64,000 nucleotides of DNA from positions 8,835,292-8,899,291 of the forward strand of contig NW_020653945.1 of assembly GCF_003589595.1 (NCBI RefSeq), in the 5' to 3' direction. The notes beneath the pieces were generated by a model. The model was not told where the DNA came from and ran no database searches. It was given only the letters and a program-made list of their open reading frames with translations. The stretch is from Hyposmocoma kahamanoa. Its lineage: Eukaryota; Arthropoda; Insecta; Lepidoptera; Cosmopterigidae. The translations under genes were made by a program, and so were the position numbers. Of the stretch, positions 1-9,973 are shown piece by piece. Numbering within the stretch: the first letter of the stretch is position 1; every line of letters starts with the position of its first letter.

Positions 1-47
<47 letters not shown>
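1..47. repeat. (CA)n microsatellite at window edge
   Basis: Pure CA dinucleotide run of at least 47 bases, cut by the window start, so its full length is unknown. No coding meaning. Confidence 0.98.
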
Positions 48-49
<2 letters not shown>

Positions 50-187
50 AAACACACAGAGTGATCAAGTGATCACACATACTGTAAACTAGGCAATATT
101 ACGTTATATAATTTTACCGTTTTCATAATTTTTAATTTTTATTTTGATATTGTATAACTTCCCTGCAAGCACTACCTTTTATTTTAA

Positions 188-450
188 TGATATTAAGTGA
201 CGGAACGAACAAGTCGTGCGCCGGATGGTAAGCTACACGCTTGTCCATAACAGTTGCAATGTCTTCAGAGCTTTAAATCGCAAAGATCTTAGTGGCACTG
301 CCACTGCGCCCGTTACCCTGAGACATAAGTTGACAAGAACGATGTACCTGTAATTTCACTAGAACCCTTACCATTCAAAACCGGAACACAGTAATGCTGA
401 CATTACTGCTTGGCAGCAGAAATAGGTAAGGTGGCAGTACTTCCTTGGTA
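188..450 (+). repeat. Dispersed repeat family A, copy 1
   Basis: Starts with a conserved block GACGGRACGAACAAGTCG and runs to the conserved block CATTACTGCTTGGCRGCAG and then GGTAAGGTGGCAGTACT. The same order of blocks recurs on both strands at nine or more other places in the window, so this is an interspersed repeat and not a gene. Copies carry no open frame of note and often end next to a short AATATCA/A-rich flank. I recognise it as the sort of repeat abundant in Lepidoptera but cannot name its class; a non-autonomous element is an inference. Confidence 0.85.
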
Positions 451-959
451 CTTACGCCACATTTGAGCACATTTCAATTTATATTAGGGGAGAAATTGTG
501 AGTAGCATGATAGGATATTCACCATTTGCCCTTCTGTTATTCCTCGCTTTGCTAGGATGTCAGCCTCATCATTCCCCTTTAGTCTAATACTCATTGGGTA
601 TGATTTATGGATATGCAATGTTGAACGCGTCTCAGTTTGCATTTCTCAGAAACGTTCATAGGATGGCTCGTGCGCCCATAATTCGTACTCTCGGTATAAT
701 AAAGCTGCATGAGATCATAAGTAAAAGTGTTTTATCACATGAAATTCATAAAAGTAATACGTACTACATGAAACAAATTATATAGGGTTATATGTAAAAT
801 ACTTACTAATCAATATCAATTTACAAATAAAAAATGTAGAAAAAGATGTAATATTTTACAAAAAGTTAAAAGAGTTCCTTTTAGAAAAATGCTGTTATGA
901 CATCAGAGAATTTTTAGAAATTAAGTAGAATGTAAGAGATTTAGTTTTTCAATTTCAAA
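451..959. other. No gene seen
   Basis: AT-rich sequence with only a short unsupported frame (594-785) that has no recognisable domain. Nothing further is supported here. The stretch 1286-1787 is the same kind of sequence. Confidence 0.6.
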
Positions 960-963
960 TTTA

Positions 964-1058
964 ATTTCCAATGACTAATTTTATATCCAATGACTAATTT
1001 TTATATCCAATGACTAACTTTATATCCAATGACTAATTTTATACCCAATGACTAATTC
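964..1058. repeat. Minisatellite of about five ~20-bp units
   Basis: The core ATCCAATGACTAATTTTAT is repeated head to tail about five times, with small differences in T-run length and a TCC to CCC change in one unit. It is a short tandem array without spacers, so it is not a CRISPR-type array. Confidence 0.9.
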
Positions 1059-1169
1059 TAAACTTTAAATTAATTTTCAATATGTTTTCAATTAATATTC
1101 AATAGGACGTTGTGTATTTCATTTATAAAAGTTTAACTTTATTGGATATATTAAGTTTTAATTTTATGC

Positions 1170-1279
1170 TTTTGCAATGCCCTTTCAGGGCTAATGTTGA
1201 GAACTGACACTAGCTTGTAAGAACTTATGTGCTACAACATTGATGCAATAAAGATTATGATTATGATTATGATTATGAT
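1170..1279 (+). mobile_element. 3' end of a non-LTR retrotransposon, tail (ATTATG)n
   Basis: A GC-richer stretch ending GATGCAATAAAGATTATG and then four or so copies of the hexamer ATTATG. A short 3' UTR with an AATAAA-like signal and a simple-repeat tail is typical of CR1/Jockey-type LINE 3' ends (family knowledge). No reverse transcriptase sequence is attached, so it is a heavily 5'-truncated insertion. Confidence 0.5.
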
Positions 1280-1787
1280 CACCTCTCAGGACTACGTTAC
1301 TAACATCATAAACAACATGTTTTTATTCCATGATTTTTAATAATTCGTCAGACTCTACTTTCGTACTAAAATGAAAAATTTTAAATAGATCGCTCCAAAT
1401 GGTAATAACTCGGTAGCAAAAGAAAGCACGCATCATCAAAATGATTTTTTACAATTTACTACCACTTACAGATCTAACAAGAGTGGTATAATAAAAACTT
1501 TAAAGTTTATTTTTCGTAAATTTATTGTGTTTTATAAAAAAGTCTTGAAATTAGAGGAGGGCGTTTAAACGAAAAGAACTTTAAAAAGTTTGCTTTTTAG
1601 AATAAGCACATAAGCACCTTTTCATTTTAAACGTAAGCGTAAGTCAGTTCAATACTCAAATTTTTTTTTTTACAACATGGTTATCTTTCAAGTCCCGCCA
1701 TCTATGTTTTCTAAACAAATTAATTCGTCAAAGTGAGTAATAATTTTATAAATAAAGATAAAACTCGTGTGTTACAAATAAACTTAC

Positions 1788-1877
1788 TTATAATAATAAC
1801 GCACACACTCAACATAGCCAACTAGGGAAACCCTGTGTCGCGGGTGTCATGGACACATATATAGACAACCACAAATT
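1788..1877 (-). mobile_element. tRNA-derived SINE (family S1), 3' part only
   Basis: Reverse complement of the S1 tail: TTGTGGTTGTCTATATATG, ACACCCGCGACACAGGG, CCCTAGTTGGC, and then a TTATTATTATAAG tail. The promoter-bearing head is missing. A copy with a head starts 140 bases further on in the opposite orientation. Confidence 0.75.
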
Positions 1878-2017
1878 AGCGGGCACGGGGGCAGTTAGTT
1901 ATCTTAAAACCTTAAGTGGTCTACTCCGCTTTTCTCTACCAACACATCGTTGCAAGCTTTTTTAACATAAAAGACTTTTGGAAGCTTCAAACTAAAAAGC
2001 GTTTAAAAAGCACAACA

Positions 2018-2219
2018 CCTCCGTGGCCGAACAGTTACCAAGCTGGACTGTCACGCAAAGGTCCCGGGTTCGATTCCCGAGTCCTGACTAATATTTGTAT
2101 GGCGTACATTTATTTCTCCCGTGAGTTTGGGAGTAGTTAGTGGTTGTTTACCTATGTGTGTGTTCATGGCACCCGCGATACAGGTAATACGTGTGTGCGT
2201 TATTTATTATTATTTATTA
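2018..2219 (+). mobile_element. tRNA-derived SINE (family S1)
   Basis: Head resembles a tRNA gene: an A-box-like GTGGCCGAACAG and a B-box GGTTCGATTCC give an internal RNA polymerase III promoter. A conserved body follows (TTTGTATGGCGTACATTTAT, CATGGCACCCGCGATACAGG) and a TTATTATTTATTA tail. It is not a tRNA gene: the acceptor stem does not close and the sequence runs on into the shared SINE body. Related copies are at 36428, 40664 and 45180. Confidence 0.88.
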
Positions 2220-2416
2220 AATGTTGTTGTTCATGATGTTATTAATGTACTCCTGTGAGGTTGTTAGTATTTTACAAAGAGCCCTATTATGTATGTGAAA
2301 GTTACTAATTTCATTTGTAGAATAATTAAACCTCTCCACTGAAAAGTTGGTAATTTTGCAGATGTGATGTAAAACAATAAGGTATCAATAACCAATATCG
2401 TATAAAAACAGTTTTA

Positions 2417-2688
2417 TTCGGAGTAGAGCTCATTGTGAAAGAGTTCATCCAGGGCCACTGCCACCTTATCTATTTCTGCTGCCAAGCAGTAATGTGAGCG
2501 TCACTACATTCCGGTTATGAAGGGTAAGAGTGCTGGCGAAATTACAGGCACATGGGGTTTGTCGACTTATATTTCAGGGTGACGGGCGCAGTGGTAGTGT
2601 CTCTCAGATCTTTGCGATTTAAAGCTCTATGTCACTGCAACTGCTATGGACAGGCGATCAGGCTCACGACTTGTTCGTCCCGTCACTA
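2417..2688 (-). repeat. Dispersed repeat family A, copy 2
   Basis: Reverse-strand copy reading from AGTAGAGCTCATTGTGAAAG to ACTTGTTCGTCCCGTCACT. All internal blocks are present, including the CAGTAATGTGAGCGTCACTA block (paired CATTACTG in other copies). Full length compared with copy 7. Confidence 0.85.
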
Positions 2689-2693
2689 GGAAT

Positions 2694-3460
2694 GCGCATT
2701 AAGTTTGACTCTTAATTTTTGTTCGAAAATCGCCTTTAGTGCAACGGTTCTAGATGCGATACTGAGCTTGATGTACTGAAATAAAATTGATAGTATTGTT
2801 AACACATGAAGCTATTGCCCTGACAAGGCTATAATTAAATACATTTGAACAGGTCTGTGGTACAGTCTATAGTCCATTATCGCTTGATTTGGGTCGTAAT
2901 TATATGTCTACGTCTCTGACAGACAGAATTTTGGTGAGTGAGGAAACTTTGTTCTGCTGTAGTTGTTTATTTCTTTTAAATAAAGAAACAAGTCTCTTCT
3001 TGTAATATTATTCAGGATGTAACAAAATACTTAAATGAATACGTCCAACTGTTTTGTGTTCGTCTTGGAAAGAAAATGGGCTCATCTAACATTTTTGTCA
3101 ATTTTTTTATTTACTAAAACTTAAAGACTATCATTACGGGATCTTAATTAATGCTATAGTAAGCTACATATTAAATATCTGCCTATAACTAAATATTAAT
3201 CTATATACTTTATAAGATATTACAAATAAAGTTAAACCTGTGAGTTCACTCAACGACGAAAGTTATGTCGACGTTATTGGGAGCCTTGGTCAGTAGTAGG
3301 GCTAGCACAACAGAGCGCGACTTGCGCTAGAGCGACGTAGAAGTCGTAGAACATCATATAAGTACATACACTCACGAACATTTACACGCACACACAAGCA
3401 AGATAGCGCGCGGGATCACTTATAAATGGAATTTCTTCTCTTCTTGTACAACTTTCGCTT
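2694..3460. other. No gene seen
   Basis: AT-rich sequence with a stretch of CAC/ACAC-rich sequence at 3360-3410. No domain, RNA gene or clear element boundary was found. Confidence 0.5.
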
Positions 3461-3552
3461 TTGTTCATGCACCTTGTAATGTCATTGTTTTTCTTTATTA
3501 AATAAATTATTATTATTATGTAATCGAGTATAGCAATATTATATCGCGCTTT

Positions 3553-3638
3553 ATGTCGCTCTCAGGCAAGTCGCGTCCTGTCATGGTTATCCCGCGCGGC
3601 ACGGTCAGCAGTTGCGGCCGGTTGTTGGCCAGGTGGTG
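3553..3638 (+). other. Candidate short first exon, or reverse-strand retroelement tail
   Basis: On + there is an ATG-led frame of 28 codons (MSLSGKSRPVMVIPRG...) ending at a textbook donor GTAAGTAT at 3639. The same GC-rich block is also open on the - strand (...NNRPQLLTVPRGITMTGRD...). Continuing on - it runs into ATAATAATAATAATTTATTT and AATAAA-type sequence at about 3490-3520, which looks like the 3' tail of a dispersed retroelement. The two readings conflict; the repeat reading is slightly favoured because nothing downstream on + extends the exon. Confidence 0.2.
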
Positions 3639-3999
3639 GTAAGTATCTGTCCGGGACACACATGCCTATTTGCCTCAAAAGATGTGGATTGGAAATCTTT
3701 CTCTAAGAAGTGTTCAAAAATATAAGACACTAGTGCAAGTTTCCGCCTGACTTTAAGTGTATTTTATAGCCAACCATTCCTAAAACAAATAGGCTTGATA
3801 ATTGAGTTATATAATGCCCCGTACATTCAGGAAACATCAGGAAAAAAGAGGCTGTCTACCTAGCTTTTAAAAAATGGCTAATTTAAATAGAACGAAAATA
3901 TCTGTATAAATATGTACTATGTATATTTAACATAAACAAACTACTATTCAAATACGTTTTAATTGTTCTATTTTATGCCTATCTACTGACGCGGGAGTT

Positions 4000-4440
4000 A
4001 GGGAGACTACGGGGTCACCGATAACCTCAAGGTACGGCGGACGTCCGAGCCAAGCCCTCCGCCAGCGATACGCTTCACGGGCGTCTCTTGTGAACCCGCA
4101 CTTCGGTATAGACTCGTAGGGATGAACACGTTCGTCTGCCCAGATAGCATGTGGCCGGGGCGTTCATCCCGCGCGCAGATAGCGCGTTTTAGTAGCGGCC
4201 TAAATGAGGGCCTAACAATAGGAGATGCGCGGGACACGTGAGTTGCGCTTTAAGTTGGAAGGTGTGTCCGGATATTGTCGCAGGACACTGCGACCGGCAT
4301 CTTCGGCTCTAGTTCGGAGAGCTATTAGGTAGATAATAAGCTAGATATCCTCCAGTCCCTGCAGCGGTGTAGGTTTCTGTGAACTGGAGAGACGCTTCGG
4401 CGTCGGGAGGTAAGCGTGCTTATACCTCTGTATGTTGCTG
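4000..4440. other. GC-rich block, possible LINE fragment
   Basis: A sharply bounded GC-rich segment in AT-rich surroundings. On - it carries an open frame of 76 codons (4007-4237) without a recognised domain. The composition resembles the 5' region of the retrotransposon at 13531 but no shared sequence block was found by eye. No function is assigned. Confidence 0.25.
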
Positions 4441-4678
4441 CTTGTTTCTTTCTTTCTTCCCATGGTAGCACCTACTGACGAAAGACTGACATAACCCAAT
4501 TAAGTACGGGAAGTAATTAGTCAATTTAAAGAATATATACATTTATGTGTTTGTTTTCACGAGTATGAAACAAACGCATGCTGTTAAATATCGTTATATC
4601 TCTTGGTTAAGAATTCGATCATGTCATTAGTTGCTTGAAATATGCCTTATTCGAAACAGTGACTCAGTGACAAATCTC

Positions 4679-4811
4679 ATTGCCTGTAATTTCACCAAGA
4701 CTTCAAAGCCGAAACGCAGTACTGTGAGCATTACTGCTTGACTACTGCAATAGGTAGGTAAGGTAGTAGAATTCCCCTGGACGAACTGCTTGTGAAGCTC
4801 TACTGTTTATC
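4679..4811 (+). repeat. Dispersed repeat family A, copy 3 (truncated)
   Basis: Only the distal half is present: TGCCTGTAATTTCACCA, GAGCATTACTGCTTGAC, AATAGGTAGGTAAGG and GTGAAGCTCTACTG. The GACGGGACGAAC end is missing. Confidence 0.75.
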
Positions 4812-4909
4812 ATTATTATTCTTGAATATGCTTAGATTTTATATTTATTTAATTATAGTTTTTGCTTCGGTGTGTGTTTGCTTACTTTCAGTGTGGTGGT
4901 GGATCTACT

Positions 4910-5092
4910 CATATTCTCGTTCGACATTCCGTCCGAAACAAGTAATGAAAAATTAGCATTACTTGGCCAAATCAAAACACAATGTCAGGTATGAACAAGC
5001 TTCATTCGCATCTCGCATCTTTTAATTTGGTCGAGTATTACTTACTTATTTGACAATAATTGTGTCGGATGGATGTTGGACGAGAAAGGGAT
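4910..5092. mobile_element. Decayed palindromic MITE related to 50011-50208
   Basis: Inverted ends CCGTCCGAAACAAGTAAT and ATAATTGTGTCGGATGGATG enclose GAACAAGCTTCATTCGCATC. The same ends and the same centre occur in the better preserved copy at 50011-50208. The outer arms are diverged here, so this is the older insertion. Confidence 0.7.
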
Positions 5093-6244
5093 TAGATATT
5101 ATATAGTACTCTATGTAGATAACTCTAGTCGTGTTTCGCATTTTTGTTTATTACTGTTTTTATTGGAATGCAGTCAAAATATTTAGATTTTTATTTATTT
5201 TTGTATACGAATAACACCCGAGCCCGTCTCTAAATTTTATTATTTGATTTCGTGCTCCGCGATCCGCTCTCATTTTATCTAAGGAACGTAATTTAATTTC
5301 GTTTTGATAAAGTTATTTATTTTCTGTATACGGTCGAACCTTCTATATCTACTCTTGTACGTTGCGAATACGGTAACGATTCTTTTTTGTAGGCTCTTTG
5401 GCAGTTTAAATCACTTTACGACTTTTAGCGAAGTTCTGAGTAAGTGGAAAACGGAAGTTATATTATATTTTTCATTGTCCTTATACTTTCAGGCAACTGA
5501 AGTGATTTTCGTACGTTAAGTGATAGTTAAGTTCATTGTGAATGCGCATTTTGTTCTGTGTATTTTTGAACATTTTTGGAACATAAAAAATTATTGTCGT
5601 TGATGCAATGTTTTATGGTAACAACTATTTCACCAACAGTAAGTTGAACAAATTTTAATAATTTTTATAATAGTTTCGCTTCATTTTATGGCTGGAATTT
5701 TAGAACTCATATTATTTTTTTAGTGACGCTAGCACGGGCGACGACGCGGCGAAGCGGGGGAAGGTCACTGGTACGAAAAATCCGCTCCATTATCTGCACG
5801 TTGCCCCGTTTGCGTTGGATTGGCATGAAAAATGTTTAAAATACGTCAAAACTTTGCCAGCGCTGGCTGGCTGTGGCCATGCCGTGGCACTAGCAATATG
5901 TCAATGTAAATCAGTCGTAAACGTTAATAGGTAAGGCATATTTTCACAATCACAATAATTAATGAGAACAATCTTCAACTGATAACATTAAAATTGGTTT
6001 TGTTTTCGACCACCGAATTGTATATTCTTGTTGTGTATTCTTTCTGTTGTAGCGTCAATGTTTTAGAGCCTTTAATAACTTCTCAGCATGTACATATGTA
6101 TGGGGTATGAAACTATATTTTCAGAAATCGTGTTTTATTCAAACATACCACCTTTTCGGACCCGTTGTAGGACCCATTGTCACTGCTGACCATACGCAAT
6201 TTACATCTGAAAGAATTGTTTTCTGTTTGTTCTCGCGAACCCAA
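5093..6244. other. No gene; small GC-rich island
   Basis: AT-rich except for a GC-rich island at about 5724-5905. The island's edges carry loosely inverted words (GCTAGCACGG and CCGTGGCACTAGC), which suggests a further decayed palindromic element. A hydrophobic frame at 5304-5519 has no supporting splice or domain evidence. Confidence 0.4.
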
Positions 6245-6435
6245 GCCGGATTTACATTTCGATGACGTGTCGTGTCGTGACGCGTCAGGACGGTATGGGT
6301 TCCAAACACTTAAGATGGTTCGATTTATATTTGTGTGTCGGAATCTGACGTGACGGCTTGTGCTGTGTGTATGACACCGATACCGTTCTGACGCGTCACA
6401 ACACTACAAGTCAGACAAATATACCTAAATCCGGC
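6245..6435. mobile_element. Palindromic MITE with GCCGGATTTA ends
   Basis: Begins GCCGGATTTA and ends TAAATCCGGC. Inside, GACGCGTCAGGACGGTAT pairs with ATACCGTTCTGACGCGTC, so most of the ~190 bp can fold on itself. No coding capacity. The superfamily is not determined because no clear target duplication is visible. Confidence 0.8.
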
Positions 6436-8204
6436 AGAACTCGATACTAATATGGGGATTTATTTCTGGTTATATACCGATCTCGGGTTAGTTCATTACG
6501 TAGAACAAACAGTTGAACTAAAAATATTAACATTATTAATACTTTATCATTCATGTTGAATAAAAAAGGTTACGTTTTTTATTCAATTATGTGAAACGTA
6601 CCTTAATGAGATTTGCATTCAAAACCTGTCGTCTACAATTCTGCTTTGTATACGGAGCTAAAATTTCGCTTTAAACCAAAGCTTAGATAATAAATCAGGT
6701 TGAAGTTAAATTGAATCGTTTTCAATGATTAGTTTTGTGGCTGAACACTACTATTCGCATTCGTGACAAGATGGAAATGCAGAGACGAATTCAGTCACCT
6801 TATAGTAGATTTAATTTCTCTGAACTCACATATCAGTATTTATTTAAATATATTATAATCTCACGTTTGGCAATCGTCACCTGATGGAAAGTGAAGATGT
6901 GAAAGAGAATGAAATATTCACCTAAAAGATGCTAAACTTTGAAGATAATCATTTGTATCAGTGAAATACGTTCCTGGCATGAACAGAGCTATGTTTTTCC
7001 TTTCTATCTTTTTAAGTACCTATATGAAACCTGTTAATCTCATATACTTGAATTTTGAAATATTTTATTTATAGCAGACAAATTTTAAAAGTAAATTACT
7101 TAAATATAAAAAAAATATTGTATAATATTGATTTTAATGAATAATGTGATGCATAAAAAGTATAAAAAGTATAAAAGTGATAACCGCACCAAAAATATTA
7201 CCCGTGGTGGTATTTCAAACAATTGGAAAGTCTTATTGTAATTTCAATTTTCTGTTCATCGAAATAATTTTTTTGGTACAAGAAACGAAAGCGTAGTAGC
7301 AGAGTAGCAGCTTACTCCTGCAATACGGTCGCTTTTTTTTTGGACAATTACATTAATAACTCCAATTCTTCGTCATTCAGCAATTAACCGCTAGATGGCA
7401 GCACATTGATTGAAATTTCAATATATTATAATATCAAAAGGTCGTAACGTACAATAATATGTATTGATGGTATTGAACTTTCAATGATATGTCAACAGGG
7501 TAAAGTTTAATTTATATTAACAATCCAGAATTTGTTATATCTTTTAAGATTAGAAACCACACAATATCAAGATATTGTAGTGTTTGAAATTAAAAATGTT
7601 TGAGTTTTGGCGACATCGGTTTTGGTAGTAATTGGGACTTAAAACACTTCCATTGTTTTTTTCCCCCGTGTTTAGTACCATGTTTCATTATTCATTTATT
7701 TTTGTGAAATAACTATACTAGACTGTTTATTAGTAGTAGGTACATACATACAAATGATTGTGTGCTTAAATGGCTTTAATTCTTGATACAGTAAACTTGA
7801 CTTACTCGTTTGTTGTAGATACGGTCTAAGTACTATATAGTACTTAGACAACACCAATACTACCTTTAAGGTATTTGCATAATGTCGAACACATGTATAC
7901 TTATTTACCCTAACTCCGTGTCAAAGTTCTCTTATAACTAAACTTAAGCTATTCTGTCCTCATGTAAGTGCGTTTGTTACGCTCACGACTTATGTTTGTG
8001 ATTTAATTTAAACTTTTAGTCTTCGATAGTGTACGAGATGTAGTTTCGAATGTAGGGCAGCCTTGAATAGCTGAATTGAGGCAAATACCTTAATTATTGT
8101 TTATGGGTCAGCATAATGCCATTCGAATTAAACTGTAGCTGTTGTAATTGTACTTTAAAAAAAAAAAAGTTTTATGTATTAAGTACTATTTATTCATAAA
8201 GATA
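6436..8204. other. No gene seen; one perfect palindrome
   Basis: AT-rich sequence without supported genes. Frames are short and of simple composition. The one notable structure is the 26-bp palindrome at 7824-7849, listed separately. Confidence 0.5.
7824..7849. repeat. Perfect 26-bp palindrome
   Basis: GTCTAAGTACTAT followed directly by its exact reverse complement ATAGTACTTAGAC, with no loop. It lies in unannotated DNA and is not the end of any element seen here. Confidence 0.9.
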
Positions 8205-8212
8205 ACATTTTA

Positions 8213-9964
8213 GTGACCGTCAGGACGGCTGGTCGCCTGTGGCGCCTGGCACTGAGTGTATATTCGAGAATTGCTACCTATTTGCTACCTTTTCTGAATA
8301 ATTGCTACCTATTATGTACTCTGAGAAATTAAAAAAAAATTTTGACCAGCCATTCTGAGGTCAGGATGGCTGGCCGCCTCTTTGTTCAGCATGAAGGGAG
8401 CAGATTTCCCAGAAGTATGTATTACCAATAATTGCTACCTATTTGCTACCTTCACGAATTAAAGATATACGCTTCATATCTATATTAATTAAAAAATATA
8501 ATCGACTGAAAATTTTGCAAAAAGTGCCTGACTAGACTAAAAAAGCAAAAGTTTTTAGTGCTTTATTGCCATAATATAAAGGGCAGGCGTTCAACAATTA
8601 CTTCGAGGTGAACTAGTCTGGTGAGATTGCTAATGTATAAAACCAAGAGGGTAGGTAACCATCATAACGCAATATTAACAAAGAATTTAGTTGTACATAA
8701 TTATATATTTGTTAAAAAATTATATAGTTTTAATTTTTTAGCAAAAGTATGAACAATATCTTTATCGTAGTTTGTTACAGTGCACTTACACAGGGCTATT
8801 TTATTCGAAGGTCAGTTAATTATAATTTTTGTGTTAACCTCACATTCTTTGCAAATTCCATTGCACGTTATTTTATTATTCTTAGAAATAGAATACTGTT
8901 TAAATATCCAACTGTGTGCAATGGGATGAACCTCCCAAATCTTTTCGCGCAAAAGATGGGCGCACTGATGCTTAGGGAAGCGATGTTTCATTCTAAATAC
9001 AGTATCAGGTCCATGATTTAATTTTATACGTTTACTTAACGGTTGCATTCGTTCCCACTGATAGGTATCAATAATAAAATTATAAATTACTGTTTCACTG
9101 GCTGCTACTTTGTCCTTGTATTCCTTGATCTTCATAACTAACAGCAGGATTATCACGGCCACTGATGAAAAAGTCGAAATTTTTCTATACAGAAAGGTAA
9201 AGTGCCTGTTTCAAAATTTTATGTGATAAAAGGGTACTAATTTCATTTAACAGTGGATCGTTAGGCGGCGGTAAATCAGATTTACCGGAAAAATATTTTG
9301 TTTTGCAGTAGCATTTGAGCATTTTTTTGCTCATCGAGTGGCACAACAACCTTCCTCCCTCTTTTCATTGTCACCAAACACTACTTAAACCAGAACAATA
9401 AATATTAAACTAAATATTAGCAATAGCAAAACCTTTGAATCCTCAGATAAATTAACCTATAAACAATTTGATCCACTTATGGCAAATGACACAGATATTG
9501 CGTTATGATGGTTACCTACCCTCTCGGTTTTATACATCAGCATCCTCACCAGACTAGTTCGCCTCGAAGTAATTGTTAAACGCCTGCCCTTTATATTACG
9601 GCAATAAAGAACTAAAAACGTTTGCTTTTTTAGTTTAATCAGGCACTTTTCCGCAAAATTTTCAATCGGTTATATTTTTTAAACTAATTTAGATATGAAG
9701 CGTTTACCTTTAATTCGTGAAGGTAGCAAATAGGTAGCAATTATTGGTATACTTCTGGAAAATCTGCTCCCTTTATGCTGAACAAAGAGGCGACCAGCCA
9801 TCCTGACGTCAGAATGGCTGCTCAAAATTTATTTTTAATTTCTCAGAATATATCATAGGTAGAAATTCTTTACAAAAGGTAACAAACAGTAGCAAATAGG
9901 TAGCAATTCTTGAATATACACTCAGTGCCAGAAGCCAAAGGCGACCAGCCATCCTGACGGTCAC
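8213..9964. mobile_element. Foldback DNA transposon with ~465-bp TIRs and 8-bp TSD
   Basis: The two ends, 8213-8675 and 9496-9964, are inverted copies of each other starting GTGACCGTCAGGACGGCTGG. The element is flanked on both sides by the identical octamer ACATTTTA (8205-8212 and 9965-9972), a perfect target-site duplication. The arms contain internal repeats of the word TTGCTACCTATTTGCTACC, as in Foldback (FB) elements. Family knowledge: 8-bp duplications fit hAT, P and some Mutator/NOF-type elements. The FB-like arms favour a NOF-type or other foldback element, but this is inference. The ~820-bp interior keeps a partial reading frame on the - strand. Confidence 0.93.
8812..9162 (-). pseudogene. 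Possible transposase fragment inside the foldback element
   Basis: A 116-codon frame fills much of the interior of the 8213-9964 element. Its C-terminal part reads SWIFKQYSISKNNKITCNGI and then CKECEVNTKI. The CNGxCxxC cysteine spacing resembles the small zinc-binding stretch near the N-terminus of Mutator/NOF-like transposases (weak, by memory of the family pattern). No DDE catalytic region is present, so at best this is an internally deleted N-terminal remnant and the element cannot move on its own. Confidence 0.3.
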
Positions 9965-9973
9965 ACATTTTAC

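Noticed and set aside
964..1058. Regularly repeated ~20-bp units as a CRISPR-like array
   Set aside because: Units are head to tail without unique spacers and the genome is eukaryotic; it is a minisatellite.
2018..2100. tRNA gene
   Set aside because: A- and B-box-like words are present, but the cloverleaf does not close and the same body recurs at several SINE copies; called SINE. The same reasoning applies at 27655, 36428, 40664, 44705, 45180, 48615 and 59918.
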